Source of the DNA: DATARH01 sp036008175 | GTDB lineage: Bacteria; Pseudomonadota; Alphaproteobacteria; ATCC43930; CGMCC-115725 | DNA: 48,849 nucleotides | Assembly: GCA_036008175.1 (NCBI GenBank) | Contig: DASYOB010000007.1 | Location: 1-48,849 of the forward strand | Reading direction: 5' to 3' | In this document: one piece after another, positions 41,260 through 48,849 of the stretch | How the letters are laid out: every line of letters starts with the position of its first letter | Position numbering within the stretch: the first letter of the stretch is position 1 | The notes under the pieces: model-generated | Told to the model about the DNA's origin: nothing | Databases searched by the model: none | The model's input: only the letters and a program-made list of their open reading frames with translations | Made by a program: the position numbers and the translations under genes

Positions 41260-41541
41260 TGCGTTTGCTCCCTCCGCGATCGTCGTGAAATTGACGGCCG
41301 AAGCCGCGGCTCACTCCACCGCGCCGCCATGCGATCTGTCAAGCTGGGCTTGGGCGCTCCCCTCGCGACTCGGCTTGCTATCGTCGACGGCGATAGCCCA
41401 CGCGAACGGTTGCCCATGCAGGTTGTTTGTTCAACAGAAGAGGACTGGTCATCGGCGGGCTGGCGATCCTGCCGACGCGGGTTTTGCCGGCGCGCGAGCC
41501 GGCGTTCGCGTCGGCAACCACCGCCTGAGCGGAACCGTCGG

Positions 41542-41820
41542 CTAGAACTGGTTCAGCGCCGCGACTTTTGTTCTGGGTGGCGGCGGCATGATCGGCCGGT
41601 CGTAGACGAGTTGCCCGTCTATCGTGGCAACGCACATGAGGCCCCGCGTCGGCAAGCCGATTCGCCATTCCTGCGCGACCTCGCCGAGGCGACTGCAGGA
41701 ATCTCCGACATGCGGGCTGGACAATTGCAGCCCGATGAAGAACAGCCCGGTGATGATGCCGGCCAGCGGTCCCCAATAGCTTCGGCAGTACTGTCGCAGC
41801 TGAATGCTCGCCTTCAACAT
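41542..41820 (-). CDS. Small membrane protein (92 residues)
   Basis: I do not recognise it. MLKASIQLRQYCRSYWGPLAGIITGLFFIGLQL gives one membrane helix near the start (about residues 17-33), followed by a soluble part with two Cys (GDSCSRLGEVA and GLMCVATIDG). A good ribosome site, GAGGAACGGGTA, precedes ATG 41820. It is divergent from mutL. It could be a small envelope protein. Confidence 0.6.
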   Translation of the reverse strand: MLKASIQLRQYCRSYWGPLAGIITGLFFIGLQLSSPHVGDSCSRLGEVAQEWRIGLPTRGLMCVATIDGQLVYDRPIMPPPPRTKVAALNQF

Positions 41821-41907
41821 TACCCGTTCCTCGCAGACCCCTCCTCTGTAGGGCCGAATGTTTAAGGGAGCGTTTACGCCAGGGTGCCGGTCGGCGGCGC
41901 TCTGGCG

Positions 41908-41913
41908 TAGAAT
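41908..41913 (+). promoter_or_regulatory. -10-like box close to the mutL start
   Basis: TAGAAT ends six bases before ATG 41920, so transcription would begin at or very near the ATG. No Shine-Dalgarno precedes the ATG. Together this suggests a leaderless mRNA. The -35 is weak. Confidence 0.4.
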
Positions 41914-41919
41914 ACCGGC

Positions 41920-43707
41920 ATGCCGATCCGCCAATTGCCCCCCATCGTCGTCAACCGCATCGCCGCCGGCGAGGTGGTGGAGCGGCCGGCGGCGGCGGTC
42001 AAGGAGCTGGTCGAGAATGCGATCGACGCCGGCGCAACCCGCATCGACATCGCTCTGCGCGAGGGCGGCCAGGCCCTGATCACGGTCGCCGATGACGGAG
42101 GCGGCATGAGCCGCGAGGAGCTGGCGCTCGCCGTCGAGCGGCATTGCACCTCGAAACTGCCCGATGACGAACTCTTGGCGATCACGATGCTCGGGTTCCG
42201 CGGCGAGGCGCTGCCCTCGATCGGCGCGGTCAGCCGCATGCGCATCGTCTCCCGTCCGCGAGATGCCGACAGCGCCTGGGAGATTACGGTCGAGGGCGGG
42301 GTCAAACGCGCCCCCGAGCCGGCGGCGCATCCCCCCGGCACCCGGGTCGAGGTGCGGGACCTGTTCTTCGCGACCCCGGCGCGGCTCAAATTCCTGAAGA
42401 CCCCGCGCTACGAGCGCGACCAGGCGGTCGACACGGTGCGCCGGCTGGCGATGGCCTATCCCCGGATCGCCTTCACCGTGACCGGCGACGACGAACGGGT
42501 ACTGCTACGGATTCCAGCGGCATCGTCGCGGGAAGCCAGGCTCGGCATGCTGCTCGGACGCGATTTTACCGAGAATTCGGTCGCGGTCGCGGCGGCGCGC
42601 GAGGGGTTCTGTCTGTCCGGTCTGATCGGTCTGCCGACACTCAATCGCGGGCTGCCGCGCGACCAGTATCTCGTCGTCAACGGTCGGCCGGTACGCGACA
42701 AGCTCCTCGTCGGCGCGGTGCGCGGCGCCTACCAGGATGTGCTGGCGCGCGATCGCCACCCGGTGGTGGCGCTGTTTCTCGACGGGCCGGCCGAGGAGAT
42801 TGACGTCAACGTGCATCCGGCCAAGGCCGAGATCCGCTTCCGCAACGCCAATTTGATCCGCGGGCTGATCGTCGGCGCGCTGCGCCATGCTCTGGAAGGC
42901 GCCGGCCACCGCGCCTCTACCACGGTCGCCGACGCCGCGCTCGCCGCGTTTCGGCCCGGCAATGGCGGCAGCCCCGCAGCACAGACAATGCCGCGCTTCG
43001 CGTTTCCTCTGAGCACGCCGTCGCGCGAACTCGCCGAAGCGGGCAACCGCTTCCTGATGCCCGACGACAGCGCCGTGCTGGAGGTGCCGACCGCGGAACC
43101 GGAGCCAGCCTCGGAGGCGCCGCCCGATTCGAGGCTCGGCGCGGCGCGGGCGCAATTACACGGCACCTATATCCTTGCCGAGACCGCTGATGGCATCGTG
43201 CTGGTCGACCAACATGCCGCGCATGAGCGGCTGGTCCACGAGCGGATGAAGGAGGCGCTTTCCCGCCACGGCGTCGCGCGCCAGGTGCTGCTCCTGCCCG
43301 AGATCGTCGAGCTGGACCCGGCGCTGGCCGACCGGCTCGCTGCGCGGGCCGATGAGCTGGCCGAATTCGGCCTCGTGCTTGAAGCCTTTGGCACCGGCGC
43401 GGTCATCGTGCGCGAGGTGCCGGCCCTCGTCCCAGACCTCGACGTCAAGGCCCTGGTGCGCGATCTCGCCGACGAACTGGCCGAATGGGGCGACGCCTTG
43501 TCGTTGAAGGAGCGGGTCGAGCATGTCTGCGGCACCCTCGCCTGCCATTCGAGCGTGCGCGCCGGCCGGCGGCTGACGCCGGTGGAGATGGACGCGCTGC
43601 TGCGCCAGATGGAAGTGACCCCGAACAGCGGCCAATGCAATCACGGCCGCCCGACCTATGTGACGCTGGCGCTCTCCGACATCGAGCGGCTGTTCGGCAG
43701 GCGGTAG
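41920..43707 (+). CDS. mutL: DNA mismatch repair protein MutL
   Basis: A 595-residue MutL, which links MutS mismatch recognition to strand incision. The GHKL ATPase domain shows ELVENAIDAGA, VADDGGGM and GFRGEALPSIGAVS. The C-terminal domain has DQHAAHERLVHE (residues about 430-441), the DQHA(x)2E(x)4E endonuclease motif, so this MutL should nick DNA itself, as in bacteria without MutH. The linker between domains is Pro/Ala rich. ATG 41920 is the family start. Length is normal. Confidence 0.96.
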   Translation: MPIRQLPPIVVNRIAAGEVVERPAAAVKELVENAIDAGATRIDIALREGGQALITVADDGGGMSREELALAVERHCTSKLPDDELLAITMLGFRGEALPSIGAVSRMRIVSRPRDADSAWEITVEGGVKRAPEPAAHPPGTRVEVRDLFFATPARLKFLKTPRYERDQAVDTVRRLAMAYPRIAFTVTGDDERVLLRIPAASSREARLGMLLGRDFTENSVAVAAAREGFCLSGLIGLPTLNRGLPRDQYLVVNGRPVRDKLLVGAVRGAYQDVLARDRHPVVALFLDGPAEEIDVNVHPAKAEIRFRNANLIRGLIVGALRHALEGAGHRASTTVADAALAAFRPGNGGSPAAQTMPRFAFPLSTPSRELAEAGNRFLMPDDSAVLEVPTAEPEPASEAPPDSRLGAARAQLHGTYILAETADGIVLVDQHAAHERLVHERMKEALSRHGVARQVLLLPEIVELDPALADRLAARADELAEFGLVLEAFGTGAVIVREVPALVPDLDVKALVRDLADELAEWGDALSLKERVEHVCGTLACHSSVRAGRRLTPVEMDALLRQMEVTPNSGQCNHGRPTYVTLALSDIERLFGRR

Positions 43708-44204
43708 TCCGCCCGGCGCGCCAGGCCATAGCTTAGGATCCCGATGACGATCAGCATCGCGCCGATCGCTCGGCCCGGCGTCATCGCCTCGCCGAGCACC
43801 AAGACCCCGATCAGCACGACCGTGACCAGCTCGACATTGGCGAGGATCGCGAAGCTGCTGGCGCCAAGCCGCGGCACGCTGAACGCGAACAGCGACATCG
43901 TCAGCGCGCCCGGACCCAGCGCGACAAAAATGAGCACCGTCCAGATCGCCGGCTTGCTCGGCAGGTTGAGGCCGGCGAAGCCGGCGATAAGACCGAAGGT
44001 CAGCGCCATGCCGCCAAACAGGCAGCCGGCGCCGACCACCGGCGGGTAATGCCGCAGCAGCCGCGAATTGATCGCCAGATAGAAGGCATAGACCAGCGGC
44101 GACGGGATCGCCCAGAAGAGGCCGCGCAGGTCGATCGTGCCGCCCTGCAAACCCGGAATGGTGATCAGCCCGGCGCCGAGCAGGATGATGGCGATGCACG
44201 ACAC
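43656..44204 (-). pseudogene. EamA/DMT transporter, C-terminal half only
   Basis: The frame encodes the second EamA domain: LLGAGLITIPGLQGGTIDLRGLFWAIPSPLVYAFYLAINSRLL, and SVPRLGASSFAILANVELVTVVLIGVLVLGEAMTPGRAIGAMLIVIGILSYGLARR, about five membrane helices. Family members have ten helices in two such domains and about 300 residues. In-frame codons run a little upstream (LLFNQPIRPLAV) but end at a TGA near 44244, with no first domain. So the gene is cut at its 5' end. Its 3' end overlaps the mutL end by 52 bases. Confidence 0.8.
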
Positions 44205-44404
44205 CGCGAGCGGCCGGATCGGCTGATTGAAAAGCAGACGATCTTCTCAGATACCGACCAAAAGAGAACTTGATATCAATGCTTTACGCTATGTATGCGA
44301 GATGTCCCGGATCTGTGTCCGATTCAAGTCCGGAAAATTGGTAAGCCGCCGGCGAAGGCCGAAATAGCGAAGCGCGCTCTGCCGCTGGCGCTAGATCTCG
44401 GGCA

Positions 44405-44479
44405 TCACCCATTGTCGATATCGACGATCAGCTTGCCGAGCTGGATCGGGTCGCGCGGGCGGTTGAGGCGCTTGGTCAT
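44405..44479 (-). CDS. Possible 24-residue frame coupled to the zinc-ribbon gene
   Basis: From ATG 44479, overlapping the stop of the zinc-ribbon gene (ATGA), it reads MTKRLNRPRDPIQLGKLIV and ends DIDNG. The first residues resemble the start of small alphaproteobacterial hypothetical proteins (RPRDPxQLxKxIVDIATG), so it may be a shortened relic of one. Confidence 0.35.
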   Translation of the reverse strand: MTKRLNRPRDPIQLGKLIVDIDNG

Positions 44480-44685
44480 TTCGCCTCGATCTCACATTTG
44501 ATGCAGTCGAACTTGATCCGTACGCCAACTCGCCTTGACCTGAACCCGTCGGGGACAGATTCGAGGTGTGTGCTTTGGTCGCCGTTGGAAAACGACCAAC
44601 CGTCCTCTTGCCAAAGATGGGCCGTTCCCGAGTTGCCGCAGTTCGGGCAACGCACATCCTGGGTCCAACGATCTCGTGCCGTCAT
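44476..44685 (-). CDS. Small zinc-ribbon-like protein (69 residues)
   Basis: A 69-residue protein with two Cys pairs, C-P-N-C near residue 13 (VRCPNCGNSG) and C-I-K-C near residue 61 (FDCIKCEIEAK), the pattern of a zinc ribbon. Between them is an aromatic and charged segment (LWQEDGWSFSNGDQS). Such proteins bind nucleic acid or proteins; the role is unknown. The ribosome site is weak (GGCGGC). Its stop overlaps a short downstream frame. It follows the transporter fragment on the same strand. Confidence 0.6.
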   Translation of the reverse strand: MTARDRWTQDVRCPNCGNSGTAHLWQEDGWSFSNGDQSTHLESVPDGFRSRRVGVRIKFDCIKCEIEAK

Positions 44686-44889
44686 GCCGCCAATATGCCA
44701 TCGTTCGGAGAATCGGGAAACCCGGCGTCAAGCCGCAGGCCGTTACTGTTAGGAGCATTGTTTTCGAACAAAACGGAGCGCGCTCCGAATGTACGCCTGA
44801 ATTTTGGGCGAACAAAAATTATGGCGATTATAAGCAAAGGCGGACGAGGCTGAAGCCGGATTACCTCGCGCTTGAGACCGCAGCCAAAT

Positions 44890-45045
44890 ATGTCCGCTGA
44901 GTGGGCGATCTTTTGGGCCATCATAGGTGTCGGCATCGTCCTCATTTTTGGGATAGTTGAAATCGACAAACACCTTCGGGCCATACGGGGCAGGCTAGAG
45001 GCGGATGCCTTCGCTAGATTCCAAGAGAGCTTAGAGAAAAGCTAA
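44890..45045 (+). CDS. 51-residue single-helix membrane protein
   Basis: A short gene reading MSAEWAIFWAIIGVGIVLIF and then GIVEIDKHLRAIRGRLEADAF..., ending EKS. Residues 5-24 form a membrane helix; the rest is a charged helix. It ends seven bases before the start of the 247-residue gene, so the two are probably co-transcribed. An upstream frame ending KPDYLALETAAKYVR overlaps its start by 11 bases, which may mean a third coupled gene. Confidence 0.55.
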   Translation: MSAEWAIFWAIIGVGIVLIFGIVEIDKHLRAIRGRLEADAFARFQESLEKS

Positions 45046-45052
45046 CCGCGCC

Positions 45053-45796
45053 ATGCGCGACGATCTCCTACACGCTCAGGCAAGCGTTGACTGGGCCGTA
45101 TCCCAACTCCCATCCCTCGAAACTCGCCTCACCGCCTGGGGGAAGGGCAATTTCGATTTGATCATCGAAGAGCAACCACCGCCAGCTACGCACGATCCCA
45201 TAGTAGCGGTCGCAAAAGAGCCGCTGCCGCTCGCGTTCAACGTCGAAGTCGGTGCCTATATCAACGCCATTCGCAGCAGTCTCGATATTCTCGCTACAGC
45301 GCTCGCCTATCGCTACAAGGTGCCTCGGCCAGATCAAGCGTGTTTTCCCGTCGCAAAAAGTCGAGACGAATTCACCACTGGAAAAGCCAAGGGGTGTAAA
45401 TTCGTAAAGGCACTCCCCGACACGCCCCGGAAGGTTATCGAAGCGCTGAAACCTTATCAGGGAGGGAACAAAACGCTCTGGGCGCTTCATAAGCTGGACA
45501 TTTTTCGCAAGCACCAACGGCTCTTGGCCGTAGGTACAGCCCCGCGAAGCTTCAGCTTCTGGGACGTTGGTGACTTCAGTTCCAAATTCAAAAATGTTGC
45601 GACTGGATGGATGGTCGTTGACGATCAGAAAACCGTATTGGGACTTCTCGCCAAAGGCGCGGCAACACCCAAGATGCATTTTACCCCGCATGTAGTGATC
45701 AGCGAGGCTAGTTTGGCGTTCCGCGAACCAGTCGTTCGAGCGCTTAACCAATTCGCGCGCCTCGCCGACTCGACCATCAAGTTGTTTGATTCGTGA
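45053..45796 (+). CDS. Hypothetical protein (247 residues)
   Basis: I do not recognise it with certainty. It is soluble, mixed helical, and begins MRDDLLHAQASVDWAVSQLPSLETRLTAW. A helical segment VEVGAYINAIRSSLDILATALAYRYK and a later PHVVISEASLAFREPVVRALNQFARLADSTIKLF look like a four-helix-bundle type of fold, similar to small hypothetical proteins that turn up in accessory regions. Base composition is lower in GC than mutL. It follows a single-helix membrane protein by seven bases, and the pair may work together. Confidence 0.65.
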   Translation: MRDDLLHAQASVDWAVSQLPSLETRLTAWGKGNFDLIIEEQPPPATHDPIVAVAKEPLPLAFNVEVGAYINAIRSSLDILATALAYRYKVPRPDQACFPVAKSRDEFTTGKAKGCKFVKALPDTPRKVIEALKPYQGGNKTLWALHKLDIFRKHQRLLAVGTAPRSFSFWDVGDFSSKFKNVATGWMVVDDQKTVLGLLAKGAATPKMHFTPHVVISEASLAFREPVVRALNQFARLADSTIKLFDS

Positions 45797-45876
45797 ACCA
45801 TCGGCCATAGGCCAATCAGGCGGCGCGGCCACGGGGCGGAGGCAATATTCGGCACGATCGGGTGATAAACCAGAGC

Positions 45877-45942
45877 GAACCGGGACCGCCGGCTCGAAAT
45901 TAGCCACGCGCCGGCACAACCCTCGTTACGCCGCCGCGCCGG
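45877..45942. repeat. Degenerate direct repeat F, left copy
   Basis: About 66 bases holding TTAGCCACGC and GTTACGCCGC. Its translation AGSKLATRRHNPRYAAAP resembles AGYELATPQHTAGYAAEP at 47785-47851. The copies bracket the sulfatase. Confidence 0.5.
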
Positions 45943-45980
45943 TGACATCGACCCAGCCGTTGTTTCGGAAATACTGGGCG

Positions 45981-46118
45981 ATGACGACGCACAAGCCGTC
46001 GAGCTATGTCCTAAACCGGATGAAGATCGAGGCCGACGCCGAGCGGCTGCGCCGTGAGGGCCAGCCGGTCCGCGATGCCCACGGCCGGATCGTCGAGGCC
46101 GACCACGCCGCCGATTGA
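45981..46118 (+). CDS. Possible 45-residue charged protein
   Basis: From ATG 45981 it reads MTTHKPSSYVLNRMKIEADA and then a highly charged helix (ERLRREGQPVRDAHGRIVEA), ending DHAAD. No family is recognised and the ribosome site is poor. Codon use is ordinary for the region. It lies between repeat F and the sulfatase. Confidence 0.4.
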   Translation: MTTHKPSSYVLNRMKIEADAERLRREGQPVRDAHGRIVEADHAAD

Positions 46119-46303
46119 CCCGGCGGGATCGGCATCGACACGCAGCGTGAACGGCGAGGTAGCGCCGGCTCCGGCCGTTCGTTGAGCAGCGGGCAACCGG
46201 CCTGATGCGGACCCTAAGCGGTCATCCGGGGCACGCAGATTTTAATCTGGCAGAATGCTATCGTTCGCGCTGATCGTCGGTCATTTCGGGAAGATGGCGT
46301 GAC

Positions 46304-47713
46304 ATGAGAAGCGAACCAAGGCCCGCAGCGCAGCAGTCCACGCCGACGGACGGTAAGCCCAATATCATTTTCATCCTGTCGGACAATCTTGGCTGGGGCG
46401 AGCTTGGGGCCTACGGTGGGGGTGCCGCGCTCGGTGCGCCAACACCAAACATTGACAAGCTTGCCCAGGAGGGCCTGCGGCTTACGAACTACAACGTCGA
46501 GGCGCAGTGCACGCCAAGCCGCTCAGCGCTAATGACCGGCCGTTTGGCCATTCGGTCGGGCACTCATTCCGTTCCCCTGGGCGGCGCACCGGAGGGCCTG
46601 ACGGCGTGGGAGGTCACGATTGCCAAATCGCTATCCGCCGCGGGCTATGCCACCGCGATGTACGGCAAGTGGCACTTGGGCAGCATTGAGGGCCGGTTTC
46701 CGAGCGATCAGGGCTTTGACGAATGGTACGGGATTCCGCGAACGACCGACGAGGCGATGTGGTTGGGCGCGAAGGGCTATGACGAATCGATCGTGGAGCC
46801 CCAATACATTATGGAAGGCAAGAAGGGAGAGAAAAGCAGCAACGTACAGAAGTACGACCTTGAACAGCGCAGGATCATGGATGCTGCTTTGAACAGCCGG
46901 TCCCTCGACTTTATTCAGCGTAGTGCGAAGGCGGGCAAGCCATTTTTCGTGTATCTAGCCATCACCCAGCCGCACTATCCGGCACTCCCCCATCCCGACT
47001 TTGCGGGCAAAACTGGTCGCGGCGACTATGCCGACGTCAAGGTGGAGATGGACCACCGCGTCGGCGAAATTCTGGATGAACTCGATCGGCTCGGCATCGC
47101 GAAGGATACCATCGTGGTGTTCTCAAGTGACAACGGGCCGGAGCCGCAACAGGACCTCGGAGGCACCTCGCCGATCCTGAATGGGGGCAGCGCCGGGCCT
47201 TGGCGAGGAGCGATGTTCACGGCGCTCGAGGGATCGCTTCGTGTCCCGTTCGTCATCCGCTGGCCCGGCCACATACCAGCCGGGGCGGTCAGCGAGGAAA
47301 TGATCCATACTGTCGATATGTTTCCCACGTTCGCCGCGTTAGCCGGCGGCTCGGTCCCGCGTGACCGGGCGATCGACGGGGTGGACCAAAGCGATTTCTT
47401 CCTGGGAAAAACCGATAAATCGAATCGTGAGGGGTTTCCAGTTTATGTCGGCGACACACTCATAGCCGTGAAGTGGCGCAACTGGAAAATTCACTTTTAC
47501 GTTTTGGATCAGCCCACCGATCCACCCCTCAAACTTCTTGTGCCTCGCGTGCATGACCTCGACATCGATCCTCGGGAGGAGCGCGATGTGTCGATCCCGA
47601 ATACGTGGGTCTTGCATCCTGCGGTGAAAATTGTGGGGGCGTTCCAGGTGAGTTTGCAGAAATATCCCCTCATCACGATGGGCACGCCAGATCCTTACGT
47701 GCCGCCGCAGTAG
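46304..47713 (+). CDS. Arylsulfatase-type sulfatase (formylglycine enzyme)
   Basis: A 469-residue type I sulfatase. The active-site motif is C69-T-P-S-R (CTPSRSALMTGR), in which Cys becomes formylglycine by a separate maturase not seen here. The metal site starts with SDNLGWGE (D27, N28, where two Asp are more usual) and includes the later FSSDNGPEPQ. MYGKWHLG carries the catalytic Lys and His, and LAITQPHYPALPHPDF follows. No signal peptide is visible, so it is probably cytoplasmic. An AraC-family gene lies 230 bases downstream. Substrate unknown; alkyl or aryl sulfates are possible. Confidence 0.93.
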   Translation: MRSEPRPAAQQSTPTDGKPNIIFILSDNLGWGELGAYGGGAALGAPTPNIDKLAQEGLRLTNYNVEAQCTPSRSALMTGRLAIRSGTHSVPLGGAPEGLTAWEVTIAKSLSAAGYATAMYGKWHLGSIEGRFPSDQGFDEWYGIPRTTDEAMWLGAKGYDESIVEPQYIMEGKKGEKSSNVQKYDLEQRRIMDAALNSRSLDFIQRSAKAGKPFFVYLAITQPHYPALPHPDFAGKTGRGDYADVKVEMDHRVGEILDELDRLGIAKDTIVVFSSDNGPEPQQDLGGTSPILNGGSAGPWRGAMFTALEGSLRVPFVIRWPGHIPAGAVSEEMIHTVDMFPTFAALAGGSVPRDRAIDGVDQSDFFLGKTDKSNREGFPVYVGDTLIAVKWRNWKIHFYVLDQPTDPPLKLLVPRVHDLDIDPREERDVSIPNTWVLHPAVKIVGAFQVSLQKYPLITMGTPDPYVPPQ

Positions 47714-47784
47714 GAGAGCGCAAAGAGACGTACTATGAAACCGTGCGGATGCTATATCCGGCACAATTAGCCAGGGAAATCCGC

Positions 47785-47851
47785 GCTAGCCGGGCCGCTG
47801 GCTACGAGTTAGCCACGCCGCAGCACACAGCTGGTTACGCCGCGGAGCCGG
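47785..47851. repeat. Degenerate direct repeat F, right copy
   Basis: About 75-80 per cent like 45877-45942, same orientation, sharing TTAGCCACGC and GTTACGCCGC. Confidence 0.5.
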
Positions 47852-47941
47852 AAATGTTGACCCAAGAGACCCTGCGCTGTAACAGACCCTAGATTAACAG
47901 AAGCGGGGGCTAACCGGGGGGCAAGCCACGAGGGACATAGC

Positions 47942-48849
47942 GTGCCATCGAGCGCAGTTCGCACTTTCGACGACCCTGATGATTTCGCGGCATCCTTCCC
48001 CCGAACGGATGTCGAGATGACCATTCTCGGGCGCGGGGATTTCGAGGCTAAGATCATCCATATCGATCTTAGACGGCTGCAGGTACGTCGGCTCTCCGAC
48101 AATCTGCCGCGGGTCGCACACGTGGCCGATGTCCCCGAGCAGGCCTTCATTTCGTTTCGCACCGAGCCTGGGCCGAGGCTGATGAGGGACGGTGCGGAAA
48201 TGCTGACGACCAACATCATCTGGCGCCGTAGCGCTGCGAGTTACTTTCATAAGTCGGACGGGCTCGCAAGCTGGGGCACAATCTCGCTGCCTCTGGAAGA
48301 TATGGCTTCCATTGGGGTAGCACTCGTTGGGTGCGATCTGCGGCCGCCGCAAGATGCCCAGACCGTCACACTCCCTCCCGCTGCTCTGGCAAAGCTCCAG
48401 CGCCTGCATGCGGCCGTCGGACAGCTGGCAGAGGACGCCCCGGCGGTCATCGCACATCCCGAGGCGGCGCGCGGTCTGGAAGAGGCGTTGATTGAAGCGA
48501 TGATCGAGTGCCTCGGTACGGGCGAGTATGGCGAGGACAGGTCGGCCCTGAGACAGCACGCCGCGATCATGCGCCGCTTTCACCAGGCGCTTGAGGAAAA
48601 ACCAAACGAAGCGCTTTTTATACCGGAGCTCTGCAGAGAGATCGGCTCGACCGCACGGACCTTGCAGATCTGTTGCCAGGAACAGCTGGGAGTGAGCCCG
48701 ACGCGATACCTGCTGTTGCGCCGGATGCACCTGGCGCGGCGAGACCTTCAGGAGAGCGCATCAACCGCGACCACGGTGACAGAAATCGCCACGCGGTACG
48801 GCTTCTGGCAATTCGGACGGTTTGCCGGCGAATACAAGGCGCTGTTCGG
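47942..48849 (+). CDS. AraC-family transcriptional regulator (3' end outside window)
   Basis: An open frame from GTG 47942 to the window edge, 302 codons. A ribosome site GAGGGACATAGC precedes the GTG. The C-terminal part is an AraC/XylS DNA-binding domain: EALFIPELCREIGSTARTLQICCQEQLGVSPTRYLLLRRMHLARRDLQ is the first helix-turn-helix, and TVTEIATRYGFWQFGRFAGEYKALF the second, cut just before the usual GxxPS end. The N-terminal about 190 residues are a sensing domain of unknown ligand, similar in style to AraC_binding_2-type regulators. It may control the sulfatase upstream. Confidence 0.88.
   Translation, partial: MPSSAVRTFDDPDDFAASFPRTDVEMTILGRGDFEAKIIHIDLRRLQVRRLSDNLPRVAHVADVPEQAFISFRTEPGPRLMRDGAEMLTTNIIWRRSAASYFHKSDGLASWGTISLPLEDMASIGVALVGCDLRPPQDAQTVTLPPAALAKLQRLHAAVGQLAEDAPAVIAHPEAARGLEEALIEAMIECLGTGEYGEDRSALRQHAAIMRRFHQALEEKPNEALFIPELCREIGSTARTLQICCQEQLGVSPTRYLLLRRMHLARRDLQESASTATTVTEIATRYGFWQFGRFAGEYKALF

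Noticed and set aside
40408..41865. A 485-codon plus-strand frame over the acyl-CoA-dehydrogenase-like gene
   Set aside because: Shadow of a gene with clear family features.
44316..44345. A tRNA-like T arm (TTCAAGT loop) that might mark an attachment site
   Set aside because: The stem has a mismatch at the normally invariant pair next to the loop, and no D arm, anticodon arm or matching acceptor end is present.
1..48849. CRISPR arrays, insertion sequences and prophage genes
   Set aside because: The repeats found are REP-like or dispersed pairs, without regular spacers; no transposase, integrase or phage structural protein is recognisable.

Overview
The window is 48.8 kb of GC-rich DNA that looks like an alphaproteobacterial chromosome. 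Markers are an FzlA-like GST-fold protein, a DUF2852 protein, a DUF1223 protein, a twin cold-shock-domain protein, a PmtA-like methyltransferase and a MutL with the endonuclease motif. No tRNA, rRNA, CRISPR array, transposase or phage gene is convincing. The exact order or genus cannot be read from the sequence.

Layout. 1-3.5 kb: the 3' end of groEL with its terminator, a TPR protein, FzlA-like and DUF1223. 3.5-5.7 kb: an inserted segment (PRC-barrel protein, single-domain response regulator, much empty DNA) bracketed by a 134-bp direct repeat. 5.7-9.1 kb: UxaA-type dehydratase, divergent SDR and FAH-family hydrolase, together a likely non-phosphorylative acid-sugar route. 9.2-11 kb: twin cold-shock protein, methyltransferase, GNAT. 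11-15.5 kb: a cobalt-type nitrile hydratase operon (alpha-beta-accessory), a solitary sdhA and an SDR lacking its catalytic Tyr. 15.5-24.6 kb: an accessory stretch with a truncated cyclase, a glycosyltransferase, a methyltransferase, DUF305 plus beta-propeller, a porin, a lone ABC binding protein and several intergenic repeats. 24.6-30.7 kb: a luciferase-like monooxygenase and a complete livK-H-M-G-F transporter. 30.8-34.6 kb: an alpha/beta hydrolase with an unusual nucleophile site, TetR plus DUF2852 with matching palindromes, 3-hydroxyanthranilate dioxygenase and an octopine-dehydrogenase-like enzyme. 34.7-41.3 kb: a TPP enzyme, an enolase-superfamily dehydratase, a GIY-YIG nuclease inside REP arms, tandem SDRs and an acyl-CoA-dehydrogenase-like enzyme. 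41.5-48.8 kb: mutL, a truncated EamA transporter, several very small genes, a sulfatase and a partial AraC regulator.

Taken together the region is dominated by uptake and catabolism of organic acids, amino acids, nitriles and sugar acids. Two themes stand out beyond gene content. First, several accessory segments are bracketed by same-orientation direct repeats (3387/5614, 12733/15601, 18506/23943, 37958/38368, and a weaker pair at about 45877/47785), with truncated gene pieces at some of these junctions. Second, there are unusual active sites and plausible regulatory sites: an SDR without its Tyr, a hydrolase with Lys in place of Ser, and two related 19-bp palindromes that may be operators of the local TetR.
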